Source: UBA1161 sp002311745
Lineage (GTDB): Bacteria; Planctomycetota; Phycisphaerae; Tepidisphaerales; Tepidisphaeraceae
DNA length: 64,000 nt
Reading direction: 5' to 3'
NCBI GenBank assembly: GCA_050018415.1
Contig: JBEKAB010000012.1
Location: 39,586 to 103,585 of the forward strand
Shown piece by piece: positions 24,635 to 31,593 of the stretch (position 1 is its first letter; each line of letters begins with the position of its first letter). The position numbers were made by a program, and so were the translations under genes. The notes under the pieces were generated by a model. The model saw only the letters and a program-made list of their open reading frames with translations, was not told where the DNA came from and searched no databases.

Positions 24635-25318
24635 ATGGAACCTAAACAGCGGGCGTGCGAAGCGGCGCTGAAGTACGTGACCGACGGCATGATCGTGGGA
24701 CTGGGCACCGGCTCGACGGTCAAGTTCTTCATCGTCGCTCTGGGTTTGGCCGTGCGCAGCGGCAAGCTGCGCGACGTGCGGGGCGTGCCCACCAGTGTGG
24801 CGTCCGAACGCTTGGCCCAGGATTCCGGGCTGACGGTTGCCGGCTTTTCGCAGGTGGATCGGATCGACCTGACCGTCGACGGGGCCGATGAAATCGCGCC
24901 GGGATTGGCGATGATCAAGGGCTTGGGCGGGGCGCTGCTGCGCGAAAAGATCGTGGCGCAGAACTCGCGCAAGCTGATCATCGTCGCCGATGCCGGCAAG
25001 CTGGTATCCAAGCTGGGGACCCGCTCGCCCCTGCCGGTGGAGGTCACTTCTTTCGCCTACGAGGCCAGCGAGCGGTTTTTGCGGCAGTTGGGTTGTGTGC
25101 CGACCTTGCGGCGGCGCAGCGATGGGGCCATCTACGTCACCGACAACGGCAACTACATCTTCGACTGCAAATTTGCGGGAATCGACGATCCGGTGGAGCT
25201 GGACCGGCAACTGTCGGCCAGGGCGGGAATCGTGGAATCAGGGCTGTTTCTGAACCTGGCCGAGCTGGCCCTCGTGGCCGACGATCACTCCGTGCGGATA
25301 ATGACTCGCGACGGCTGA
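24635..25318 (+). CDS. rpiA: Ribose-5-phosphate isomerase A
   Basis: The 227-residue enzyme interconverts ribose 5-phosphate and ribulose 5-phosphate. Conserved parts are VGLGTGSTVKFFI, the DGADEI segment with catalytic aspartates, KGLGGALLREKIV and NGNYIFDC. The start at ATG 24635 gives the expected family length. It diverges from the exporter operon and converges with the lipoprotein gene. Confidence 0.93.
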   Translation: MEPKQRACEAALKYVTDGMIVGLGTGSTVKFFIVALGLAVRSGKLRDVRGVPTSVASERLAQDSGLTVAGFSQVDRIDLTVDGADEIAPGLAMIKGLGGALLREKIVAQNSRKLIIVADAGKLVSKLGTRSPLPVEVTSFAYEASERFLRQLGCVPTLRRRSDGAIYVTDNGNYIFDCKFAGIDDPVELDRQLSARAGIVESGLFLNLAELALVADDHSVRIMTRDG

Positions 25319-25329
25319 CGTGGCTGGGT

Positions 25330-25977
25330 TTACGGCGACGCGGTCGCCGGGGGTTGGATCGTCACATCGCGATCGACCGTGAAAACACGATGCGTCAGGG
25401 CATCGGTGAACGTCACGCGAGCCAGGAGCTGGGCGTGCAGGGGCGCGATTTGCCAGGGACATCGCAGGATATAGGTGTAAAAGTAGAGTTGGGCCCGCCA
25501 ACTGTCGCGCGCGGCCTTGAGGTCGAAATCCCATTGGCCGATGCGGTTGCCGGTTTTCAGGGTCAGGTCGAACAGCTCCACGCGGAAGGTGCCGGCCGCC
25601 TTGATGGGGTCGCCGCTTTCGTCGATGGGCACGATGTAGATGCGCAGCTCGGTGTCGCCGCTCTTTTGGGGATCCGGGTGATATCCGCCGGTCAGTGAGC
25701 CGAAACGCAAACTGGCGGTGGTGAAGAGTTGATCCAGCTCGCTCTGGGGAAGCGTGCGCGTGGTGGGTCGCCCGGCTTGCAAGGCGCGGATGGTGGCCTG
25801 GTCGGCATCGTGGCCGCGCTGCAACTGATCGATCTTGGCTTCCAATTGCTGGTTCTGTTTCCGCAGCTCGATGTTGGGCTTGCTGGGTCCGGCGCAGCCG
25901 GCGAGGGCGCCGAGGGCCAAAAAGGTGATCGCCGCGGCGGCGGCGCGGAGGCGTGGTTGGGGTTTATCGTTCCTCAT
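25330..25977 (-). CDS. Putative lipoprotein with coiled coil
   Basis: The 215-residue protein starts at ATG 25977 and has a basic N-terminus, a hydrophobic stretch and a lipobox-like ALAGC with the cysteine at 28. A short coiled coil (NIELRKQNQQLEAKIDQL) follows, then a beta-rich domain (RIYIVPIDESGDPIKAAGTF, later YFYTYILRCPW). No known enzymatic motif is visible. It overlaps the end of clpP by 14 bases, so it probably follows clpP in one transcript. Similar small lipoproteins next to clpP were not recalled. Confidence 0.75.
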   Translation of the reverse strand: MRNDKPQPRLRAAAAAITFLALGALAGCAGPSKPNIELRKQNQQLEAKIDQLQRGHDADQATIRALQAGRPTTRTLPQSELDQLFTTASLRFGSLTGGYHPDPQKSGDTELRIYIVPIDESGDPIKAAGTFRVELFDLTLKTGNRIGQWDFDLKAARDSWRAQLYFYTYILRCPWQIAPLHAQLLARVTFTDALTHRVFTVDRDVTIQPPATASP

Positions 25978-26614
25978 CGTCGCCGGTGTCTTCATCCTCC
26001 GAGCGCATGTGGGCGACGGCTTCCGGGGCGCGTTCCAGGACGCGGTCGGCGCAGCCGTATTCGACGGCCTCTTCGGCGAAGAGCCACTTGTTGCGGTCGA
26101 AATCGCGGTGGATTTGCTCCTCGGGCTTGCCGGTGAAGCCAGCCATGATTTTGTAAAGGCGATCGCGCAGGCGGACCATGTGCTGGGCCTCGATGCCCAG
26201 GTCGGTGGCGGCGCCTTGCAGCACGCCGCCGATGAGGGGCTGATGGAGCATGATCTGGCTGTTGGCCAGGACGGCGCGTTTGCCCTTCTTGCCGGCGGCC
26301 AGAAGGCAGGCGCCCATGCTGGCGGCCATGCCGATGCAGGTGGTGGCCACGTCGCAGCGGAGAAACCGCATGGTGTCGATGATCCCCAGCCCCGCCGACA
26401 CGCTGCCGCCGGGCGAGTTGATGTAAAACTGGATGTCCGACTTGGGATCGTCGTTGGAGAGGAAAAGCAACTGGGCGATGATGGTGTTGCCCGTTTCATC
26501 GGTGACGGGGCCGCCGAGGATGATGATGCGGTCCTTGAGCAGGCGCGAGTAGATGTCGTACGCCCGTTCGCCCCGGCCGCTTTTCTCGATCACAATGGGA
26601 ATCAGGGTGCTCAT
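25964..26614 (-). CDS. clpP: ATP-dependent Clp protease proteolytic subunit
   Basis: The 216-residue serine protease has the catalytic triad S99 (AASMGA), H124 (MLHQP) and D171 (HRDFDRN). INSPGGSV marks the oxyanion loop. It forms the proteolytic barrel that works with ClpX, ClpA or ClpC; none of these is in the window. A second, different ClpP follows upstream on the same strand, separated by a palindromic repeat. The acidic C-terminus (SEDEDTGDDEER) is unusual. Confidence 0.94.
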   Translation of the reverse strand: MSTLIPIVIEKSGRGERAYDIYSRLLKDRIIILGGPVTDETGNTIIAQLLFLSNDDPKSDIQFYINSPGGSVSAGLGIIDTMRFLRCDVATTCIGMAASMGACLLAAGKKGKRAVLANSQIMLHQPLIGGVLQGAATDLGIEAQHMVRLRDRLYKIMAGFTGKPEEQIHRDFDRNKWLFAEEAVEYGCADRVLERAPEAVAHMRSEDEDTGDDEER

Positions 26615-26619
26615 AATCA

Positions 26620-26690
26620 GTTGCTGGTTGCTGGTTGCTGGTTGCTAGTGGCTGGTCGGTCTAGCAACCAGCAACTAGCAACCAGCAACT
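26620..26690. repeat. Palindromic GCTGGTTGC repeat between the clpP genes
   Basis: The left half is made of TTGCTGGTTGCTGGTTGC-type units and the right half of the complementary GCAACCAGCAACTAGCAACC units, giving a long imperfect hairpin. A second copy lies at 51989-52079 between the FtsX-type permease and its ATPase. Both lie in the gap between functionally linked genes. Confidence 0.8.
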
Positions 26691-27397
26691 CATTTAGGTT
26701 TCGTGCCATCGGAGGCGGCGGCGACGGCGGCGGCGGGCGAATCCTCGCCCAAGACTTCGTCGCAGATGCCGTACTTGACCGCCTCCTGGGCATCGAAGAA
26801 GCGGTCGCGTTCGCCGTCCTCGCGAATGCGGTCGGCGGTCTGGCCGGTGCAGCGGGCCATGATCGCGATCAGGGTCTCCTTGGTTTTGAGGATTTCATCG
26901 GCCTGGATCTGAATGTCGGCGGTTGCGCCGAAGACGCCGCCGAAGGGCTGATGGATCATGACCTTGGCGTTGGGCAGGATGAAGCGTTTGCCCTTTTTTC
27001 CGGCCATGAAGACGATGGCCCCGCCGCTCTCGGCGCGGCCGATGCAATAGGTGGCCACGTCGCAGTTCAGGAACTTCATGATGTCGTAAATGGCCAGGGT
27101 GTCGTCCACCACGCCGCCGGGGGAGTTGATGTACAGGTTGATGTCCTGGTCGCGCTTGACGCTTTGCAGATAGAGCATCTGCATCATGATGCGGCTGGCG
27201 GAGATGTGATTGATCTCGCCGACGAGAAAGAGCACCCGGTTTTCCAGGAGCATTTCCTCGAGGGTCATCTCGCGGTATCGGCTGTAGGCGGAGCCGGGGG
27301 GACCTGGCACGGCCATGGGCATGCCCACCGGCAGAGGCTGGCCGGAATACATCTGCTTGGGATCGAACGAGTGCAACTGGCCTCCTGGATTTCGCAT
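26690..27397 (-). CDS. clpP: Second ATP-dependent Clp protease proteolytic subunit
   Basis: From ATG 27397 the protein has 235 residues; GTG 27439 would add 14. The catalytic triad S124 (RAESGGA), H149 (MIHQP) and D194 (REDGERD) is complete and the body is that of ClpP (LYINSPGGVVDD). A 45-residue N-terminal extension rich in P, G and M is not seen in the neighbouring ClpP. Paired unlike ClpP subunits occur in several phyla and may form mixed barrels; this is inference here. Confidence 0.92.
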   Translation of the reverse strand: MRNPGGQLHSFDPKQMYSGQPLPVGMPMAVPGPPGSAYSRYREMTLEEMLLENRVLFLVGEINHISASRIMMQMLYLQSVKRDQDINLYINSPGGVVDDTLAIYDIMKFLNCDVATYCIGRAESGGAIVFMAGKKGKRFILPNAKVMIHQPFGGVFGATADIQIQADEILKTKETLIAIMARCTGQTADRIREDGERDRFFDAQEAVKYGICDEVLGEDSPAAAVAAASDGTKPK

Positions 27398-27561
27398 CGG
27401 TTGGGGATGGTAAGCGGATTGTGCACAAGCGTCAATCACGCCAGGGCTTAACCGCGACGAAGGGCGATATTTAAAAAACGATACTTTTTGGCTGGCGCTT
27501 GGAACGAACAGGAATTCGGGACAAAAACCTTCACTGCGCGGACCCTATGTAGGGGACCATC

Positions 27562-28236
27562 ATGATGCAGGAGCAAACTCAACTCACAACGGCGGCCGTG
27601 ATGAGGCCGAAACGGCGGGATTCTTCGGCTTTGCCGGTCAAGATCTACGAAGAAATCATGAATCGGACGCTAACGGCGGGTACGCCGCGGCATCGGCGAG
27701 TGAAGGCGGAGGCGCGATCGTTCCTGGCCCGCGTGGGGCCGCGCGATCCGCTGGAGGAAGTGCTGGCCGAACAAATCCTGTGGATGCACGGGACGATCGC
27801 GTACCTGAGCCACTTCGCGGTGGTGCAAACCCCTAATCATCGCATGAAATGGATGCACATCGCGCGTGACCGCCTAGCCAACGCCTGCCGCCGGCACGTC
27901 ATGGCCTTGCATGAATATCGCCGCCCCAGCCGCCGGCGATTCACGGCCGTGCATCAGGCGAATATCGCGCAAAACCAGATCGTCACGGTCTCGGAACCGC
28001 CGACCCCGGGCAAAACAAAACAGTCACTATCACAAGGAGAAACAGATGTCAGAGATGAGCGAGCCATTACCGGAAAAGCAAAAGCCCCACTACCGGCTCT
28101 CCCCGGAGGGCCTGGAATCGCTGCGAGCGGCGATCCGCCGCAATCGGCCGTGGCTCAAGAGCCACGGCCCCAAGACGGTCCTGGGGAAAAAGCGTTCGAG
28201 CCAGAACCGCCTGATGCACGGCCTGTTCACCCGTGA
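27562..28236 (+). CDS. Conserved hypothetical protein (accessory)
   Basis: The 224-residue frame begins MMQEQTQLTTAAVMRPKRRD. The middle (about 30-130) is helical and charged, with RDPLEEVLAEQILWMHGTIA, VVQTPNHRMKWMHIARDRLA and CRRHVMALHEYRRP. I do not recognise a domain. The last 63 residues are low in complexity, rich in P and A, and are overlapped in another frame by the next gene, which has a clear ribosome-binding site. The true 3' end may therefore be shorter functionally. It diverges from clpP. Confidence 0.55.
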   Translation: MMQEQTQLTTAAVMRPKRRDSSALPVKIYEEIMNRTLTAGTPRHRRVKAEARSFLARVGPRDPLEEVLAEQILWMHGTIAYLSHFAVVQTPNHRMKWMHIARDRLANACRRHVMALHEYRRPSRRRFTAVHQANIAQNQIVTVSEPPTPGKTKQSLSQGETDVRDERAITGKAKAPLPALPGGPGIAASGDPPQSAVAQEPRPQDGPGEKAFEPEPPDARPVHP

Positions 28237-28360
28237 ATTCGCCGCACATCGCGCCGGGTACGTGGCGGCACTGCGTGAAGTGAAACGGCTGATCACGTCG
28301 GAGAGCCGACGAGCGGCGGCCGACGACGGTCCGGTGAATCTGACGCCCAAGTGCGGATGA
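28046..28360 (+). CDS. Small basic conserved hypothetical protein
   Basis: The 104-residue protein starts at ATG 28046, preceded by AAGGAGAAACAG. It contains LKSHGPKTVLGKKRSSQNRL and MHGLFTREF, a pattern resembling the 'GPKTxxGKxRSSxNAxxHGL' proteins frequent in planctomycetes and acidobacteria, often near mobile or accessory genes. Its role is unknown. About 190 bases overlap the previous gene out of frame. A dispersed repeat begins seven bases after its stop. Confidence 0.6.
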   Translation: MSEMSEPLPEKQKPHYRLSPEGLESLRAAIRRNRPWLKSHGPKTVLGKKRSSQNRLMHGLFTREFAAHRAGYVAALREVKRLITSESRRAAADDGPVNLTPKCG

Positions 28361-28366
28361 AACAGC

Positions 28367-28447
28367 AAAATGCAACCGCCGAGACGCGGAGACGCAGAGG
28401 AAGCCGCGGAGAAGAAAGTGGGTGGGGAAGAGACGGAGAGACGAAGT
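28367..28447. repeat. ATGCAACCGC / GAGACG repeat copy
   Basis: It begins AATGCAACCGCCGAGACGCG like the repeat at 816-919 and runs into GAGACGGAGAGACGAAG, the unit of the palindromes in the glycosyltransferase array. It therefore links the two repeat families. Only the left arm is clear. Confidence 0.65.
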
Positions 28448-28501
28448 GTTCAAGGGCATGCTCCTTCTGCGCGTTTATTCCCAATTGCAGAATATTTTAC
28501 C

Positions 28502-28529
28502 TTGTTTTTGCCGATATACTAGGTATAAT
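28502..28529 (+). promoter_or_regulatory. Sigma-70-like promoter with overlapping dyad
   Basis: TATAAT lies at 28524-28529 and TTGTTT at 28502-28507, a 16-base spacing, in a markedly AT-rich stretch 55 bases before the XRE-ImmA gene. ATACTAGGTAT (28516-28526) is a short dyad overlapping the -10 element. It could be the autoregulatory operator of the XRE domain. Confidence 0.6.
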
Positions 28530-28583
28530 TGTTCTGCATAATAGAAGTATTAGCTGAACGAGTAAAGTAAAAGAGGAGAGGCC

Positions 28584-29699
28584 ATGCCGATCCACGACCG
28601 GCTTAAGTACGCACGGCAGCGAGCCGGCCTATCTGGGACCCAGGTCAGGGAGCGGACCGACATCGGCGAATCATCCCTATCCGAGTTCGAGAACGGCAAG
28701 CGGGAACCGAGCCTGAGCCAGTTGCAGAAAATGGCCGGTGTGTACCGGCGTTCCGTTGCGTTCTTCCTCGGCGAGGGACCGATCGCGGCCGAGCCAGCGG
28801 TGTTGTGGCGGAAGCGTCCGGAACAGGAGGATGCGAAGGAGATCGAAGTTCGATTCCTTCAGTTGTGCGAGCAGTACCACAACCTTGAAATATGGTGCAA
28901 CGAACAAGCGCCGACCTCTCTGCCCGAGGCAAAGGGCGATCCAACGCGGTACGGGTACCTCGAAGCCGAGGAGCTCGCCAAGCGGGTTCGGCAGGAATTG
29001 CAGCTAGGTGACCGACCGGGACTGTGCCTGCTGGCTATTCTGGAAGAAGTCCGCGGGGTCAAAGTCTTTCATCTGGACTTTGAACCGTCGGGTACGGCCG
29101 CATCGGTTGTGTCAGGCACTTTCGGCGCGGCGGTGTTGTTGAACGCGAAGAACGCCCGGTGGCGGCGAAACCATGATTTGGCCCATGAGCTGTTCCACCT
29201 GCTCACTTGGCCATTCTTCCATCCGACCGCAGATGCAGTGCTAATCACCAGAGAGCAGGAGGAGAAACTCGCCACGTGCTTCGCGGTCAACTTGCTCATG
29301 CCGAGCGACGCGTTCCGTACGGCAATCAACTCGCGCATGCGTGACGGCAAAGTGACGTTCGAGTCGCTCTACGATGTGGCTCGCGAGTTTGATGTATCCG
29401 TTGAGTCAGTCCTGTGGCGGATACGCTTCTTGGATGGTCGTGGGCTATGCGATAGCGACCAAACCAAGCAGGCCATTGACAAGGCCAAGCTCCTGGCCCC
29501 GTTGCTGGAGGATCGGGAAGACCAGAAGCCGCATCGATGGCCGGCACGGTATAGGGTGCTTGCTGTCAAGGCGCTGCGGCGTGGGGAGCTTGCCATCGGT
29601 CGGTTTGCCGAATACCTGAACATCAGCAGGCACGAGGCCATACGTTTCGTCGAGCAGGAGGTTCCCGACGGTGAAGAAGTTCAGGTTACTCCTGCTTGA
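28584..29699 (+). CDS. XRE-family regulator with ImmA/IrrE metallopeptidase domain
   Basis: The 371-residue protein has an N-terminal helix-turn-helix (about 5-60: RLKYARQRAGLSGTQVRE, then SSLSEFENGKREPSLSQLQK) and a C-terminal M78 peptidase with HELFH (201-205). GGAGAGG precedes ATG 28584. Proteins of this layout repress or act as antitoxins and may cleave regulators in response to stress or phage signals. The next gene, PIN-like, overlaps by 29 bases, so the pair forms a probable toxin-antitoxin-like or element-control unit. Confidence 0.87.
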   Translation: MPIHDRLKYARQRAGLSGTQVRERTDIGESSLSEFENGKREPSLSQLQKMAGVYRRSVAFFLGEGPIAAEPAVLWRKRPEQEDAKEIEVRFLQLCEQYHNLEIWCNEQAPTSLPEAKGDPTRYGYLEAEELAKRVRQELQLGDRPGLCLLAILEEVRGVKVFHLDFEPSGTAASVVSGTFGAAVLLNAKNARWRRNHDLAHELFHLLTWPFFHPTADAVLITREQEEKLATCFAVNLLMPSDAFRTAINSRMRDGKVTFESLYDVAREFDVSVESVLWRIRFLDGRGLCDSDQTKQAIDKAKLLAPLLEDREDQKPHRWPARYRVLAVKALRRGELAIGRFAEYLNISRHEAIRFVEQEVPDGEEVQVTPA

Positions 29700-30204
29700 T
29701 GCCAACATTGTCATCGAGATCTCCCGACACGGCTTGTGGGACCAGATGATCGCCCAATGCGAGGTGCATCTTGCGCGCACCGTGGTCGATGAGGCGCACT
29801 TCTATGTGGATGCCAAAGGCGAGCAACAACCGATCGACCTGACGCGACACATCAACACCAACGCCATAGCCATCTTCGACCTCGCGCTTTCCGAACTCGA
29901 TGCCCTCCGCGCCCAGTTCGACCCTGTGTACTTTGAGAAGCTCGACCCTGGCGAGACGGAATCGCTGGCCTACCTGCTCAAGCAGACGGACGAATGCCAG
30001 ATTTGTTCCGCCGACAAGATCGTCTACCGGGTCTTGGGAAACTTGCACCGCGGAGAACAGGGGGTGTCGCTTGAGGAAGTACTCGGCCAGATCGGATTGG
30101 GACGAAAATTGTCACGCGAGTTCACACGGACCTACCGCGAGGAATGGACGAAGAAGGGCTTTCAGGAAGGGCTCGGCGGCATGGGAATGCGCAGCAAAAC
30201 GTAG
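29671..30204 (+). CDS. PIN-like domain protein, partner of XRE-ImmA/IrrE
   Basis: The 177-residue protein starts at GTG 29671, with AGGAGG nine bases upstream inside the previous gene. It begins FRLLLLDANIVIEIS, the first strand of PIN nucleases with acidic D10. Other acidic candidates are E41, E95/E97 (DPGETESLAYLL) and D115 (CSADKIV). PIN proteins are usually RNases. The order regulator-then-PIN is like some toxin modules, with the toxin second. A basic C-terminal tail follows. The assignment rests on the acidic pattern only. Confidence 0.65.
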   Translation: MKKFRLLLLDANIVIEISRHGLWDQMIAQCEVHLARTVVDEAHFYVDAKGEQQPIDLTRHINTNAIAIFDLALSELDALRAQFDPVYFEKLDPGETESLAYLLKQTDECQICSADKIVYRVLGNLHRGEQGVSLEEVLGQIGLGRKLSREFTRTYREEWTKKGFQEGLGGMGMRSKT

Positions 30205-30311
30205 TTGGCGCTCTGTGCCCTTGGCGGTGGTCGACATCACGCACTGGACCAGCGGACGGATGCCCGGGGGCTAGCAAGCGCGTCGCGGTTCACTGTCTTT
30301 GAGGCCGAGTT

Positions 30312-30381
30312 GGAGAGGAAGCGACGGAGAGACGGCTGAGCGTCTCTGTCGTTGCCTCCGTGCCTCCGTGGTTGCCTTTTT
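30312..30381. repeat. Degenerate GAGACGG/TGCCTCCGTG hairpin repeat
   Basis: It contains GAGAGACGGCTGAGCGTCTCT, a hairpin, and then CGTTGCCTCCGTGCCTCCGT. Similar CCGTGGCTCCGTGCC strings occur at about 30880-30912 and 31125-31150. It looks like a diverged relative of the ATGCAACCGC repeat family. Confidence 0.5.
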
Positions 30382-30414
30382 ATCTGCACTGACGGTAGTG
30401 GGTCCGTTTGAAAT

Positions 30415-30852
30415 CTAAGCGCCCTTGGCGAGGATTGTTCCGCATTCCGGGCAGCGGTCTGGTGTGGCGCGGAGGTCGTAGCCGCAGACGGCGCACTGTC
30501 CCTCCGAAATTCTTCTGTTTTCACCCCGTCTTAGCCATAACCATCGCGCGGGCGGCAAAATCGTGAGGAACGTGAGGAACCAAATGGGGACACAAACGAA
30601 CAGAAAATTCTTGCGCGAGTAACCAAAACCGAGATATCGCCAATCGTCCTGCAAATCTCCGCTGTACCAGCCTTGATACCACCGAAAGTATTGAATTTGG
30701 CCGCGGATCGCCCAGATTTCCCGTTCTGGCCCGAGCGAGTAAGCCGTCCTGACCGACCGATAGCTCCCGATCCATAGCGCGACTGTTGCCACGCATAGCA
30801 GTAGCGACATCGCCGCAATCCCGTTGAACAGCCATCGCCGAAGGCGTTTCAC
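30415..30852 (-). CDS. Small membrane protein with C-terminal zinc ribbon
   Basis: The 145-residue protein has two hydrophobic segments (about 9-28, IAAMSLLLCVATVALWIGSY, and 84-105, FLFVCVPIWFLTFLTILPP). It ends with CAVCGYDLRATPDRCPECG, a two-CxxC zinc ribbon. Such short proteins occur in many copies in planctomycete genomes; their role is unknown. No neighbour on the same strand gives a clue. Confidence 0.75.
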   Translation of the reverse strand: MKRLRRWLFNGIAAMSLLLCVATVALWIGSYRSVRTAYSLGPEREIWAIRGQIQYFRWYQGWYSGDLQDDWRYLGFGYSRKNFLFVCVPIWFLTFLTILPPARWLWLRRGENRRISEGQCAVCGYDLRATPDRCPECGTILAKGA

Positions 30853-31168
30853 TCACGGAAATTGTACCGCGATTCTTAGCTCCGTGGCTCCGTGCCTCGG
30901 TGGTTGCCTTTTGATCCCCCACCTGGCCCTCCCCCGGCGTACGGCTCGACTGAACTCGCCGAAGTCCGGCAGGAGGGGAAAATGGATTGAATTTCGGGCC
31001 CGGGGGCAAAGTAGGGAACCCGCGGTGCTGACTTCGACGAGCTCAGTCGAGTCACGCACCGCCGCTAAATCGGGACGCGCGTCGCAAGCGACGCGGCTAA
31101 ACAAAGATGTGTCACGCGGAGCGGTTGCCTCCGTTACTCAGTGGTGGCGTTTTTTAACGAAAACTGAA
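30853..31168. other. Repeat-rich intergenic stretch
   Basis: No gene is supported. It contains degenerate CCGTGCCTCGGTGGTTGCC strings (about 30880-30912 and 31125-31150) and one copy of the CGCGTCGCAAGCGACGCG palindrome (31064-31119). It ends where the promoter-like sequence of the candidate RNA begins. Confidence 0.5.
31064..31119. repeat. REP-like palindrome, copy 1
   Basis: The centre is CGCGTCGCAAGCGACGCG, an 8-base perfect stem with an AA loop. It is flanked by GCTAAATCGGGACG on the left and GCTAAACAAAGATGTGTCAC on the right. Copies occur at 31561-31588, 34446-34501 and, in variant form, 52876-52899. Confidence 0.85.
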
Positions 31169-31198
31169 TTGAATTCCGGGCCGAGGATGGCGTATCAT
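31169..31198 (+). promoter_or_regulatory. Promoter-like sequence for the candidate structured RNA
   Basis: TTGAAT (31169-31174) and TATCAT (31193-31198) are separated by 18 bases, a plausible sigma-70 arrangement. Transcription would begin near 31205, just before the first hairpins. Confidence 0.4.
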
Positions 31199-31382
31199 CC
31201 TCCCATCGCCGGTGTAACTCCACGGCGAGGCGGGATTGCCTCGGCAGTCCCCATGTTCCCGGGAAGGCGTTTCCGGGAGAAATAGCCCGGCGGCGGATTT
31301 ATCCGTGACGGCTTGGCATGGCTAGGGAGCCACCAGTCCACGGCAGTGGACATGCGGCTCTTGCAGAAATGGAGGTGATCCC

Positions 31383-31418
31383 GTGACCTATTGTGACTGT
31401 ACCAGTGAGCTGCTGTAG
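31383..31418 (+). CDS. Possible 11-codon leader peptide inside the structured RNA
   Basis: GTG 31383 reads MTYCDCTSELL and then TAG. GGAGGTGATCC at 31371-31381 is an 11-base match to the anti-Shine-Dalgarno end of 16S rRNA, with GGAGG seven bases before the GTG. The stop codon falls within the 5' arm of the next stem. The ribosome-binding site is stronger than that of most genes here, but so short a frame is weak evidence. Confidence 0.3.
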   Translation: MTYCDCTSELL

Positions 31419-31509
31419 GCAGCTTTCGCGGGTGAGACTCCCGCGATCAACGCGGCTGCTACAGCCGCTCATGCGGAGGGCTTGCCCCTCCGCCAGCAGC
31501 TAATACTGC

Positions 31510-31543
31510 GAAGGCCCCGGACATGCGTCCGGGGCCTTCTTTT
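31510..31543 (+). terminator. Strong intrinsic terminator
   Basis: GAAGGCCCCGGA (31510-31521) and TCCGGGGCCTTC (31528-31539) form a 12-base perfect stem with a 6-base loop, followed by TTTT. The T-run is on the plus-strand side, so it ends the candidate RNA rather than the minus-strand ilvC transcript. Confidence 0.85.
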
Positions 31544-31560
31544 CGCGCAGCGAAAAATAA

Positions 31561-31588
31561 GCGCGCGTCGCAAGCGACGCGGCTAAAC
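31561..31588. repeat. REP-like palindrome, copy 2
   Basis: It contains CGCGTCGCAAGCGACGCG and then GCTAAACAAA, as in copies 1 and 3. It ends six bases before the ilvC stop codon. Confidence 0.8.
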
Positions 31589-31593
31589 AAAAC

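Larger units (their letters stand above)
31205..31543 (+). ncRNA. Candidate structured RNA of about 340 nt, family unknown
   Basis: Perfect or near-perfect stems follow one another: CGAGGC/GCCTCG (31226-31231/31238-31243), TCCCGG/CCGGGA (31257-31262/31273-31278), GTCCAC/GTGGAC (31336-31341/31346-31351) inside GAGCC/GGCTC (31327-31331/31356-31360), a 12/11-base stem 31412-31423/31455-31465 enclosing CGCGGG/CCCGCG (31427-31432/31440-31445), GCGGAGGG/CCCTCCGC (31473-31480/31486-31493), and a 12-base terminator. A promoter-like sequence precedes it. GGTGTAACTCC (31211-31221) and GGGAAGGC (31261-31268) recall short conserved parts of cobalamin riboswitches in the same order, but the other conserved boxes are not evident. 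tmRNA, RNase P and SRP signatures were not found. The only downstream gene, ilvC, is on the opposite strand. Confidence 0.5.

Noticed and set aside
28367..30381. CRISPR array
   Set aside because: The repeats are palindromic, irregularly spaced and lack spacers of constant length; no cas gene is present.
31205..31543. RNase P, tmRNA or SRP RNA
   Set aside because: The GAGGAAAGTCC and ACAGAAA motifs of RNase P, the tRNA-like ends of tmRNA and the SRP helix-8 motif were not found, so the RNA was left without a family.
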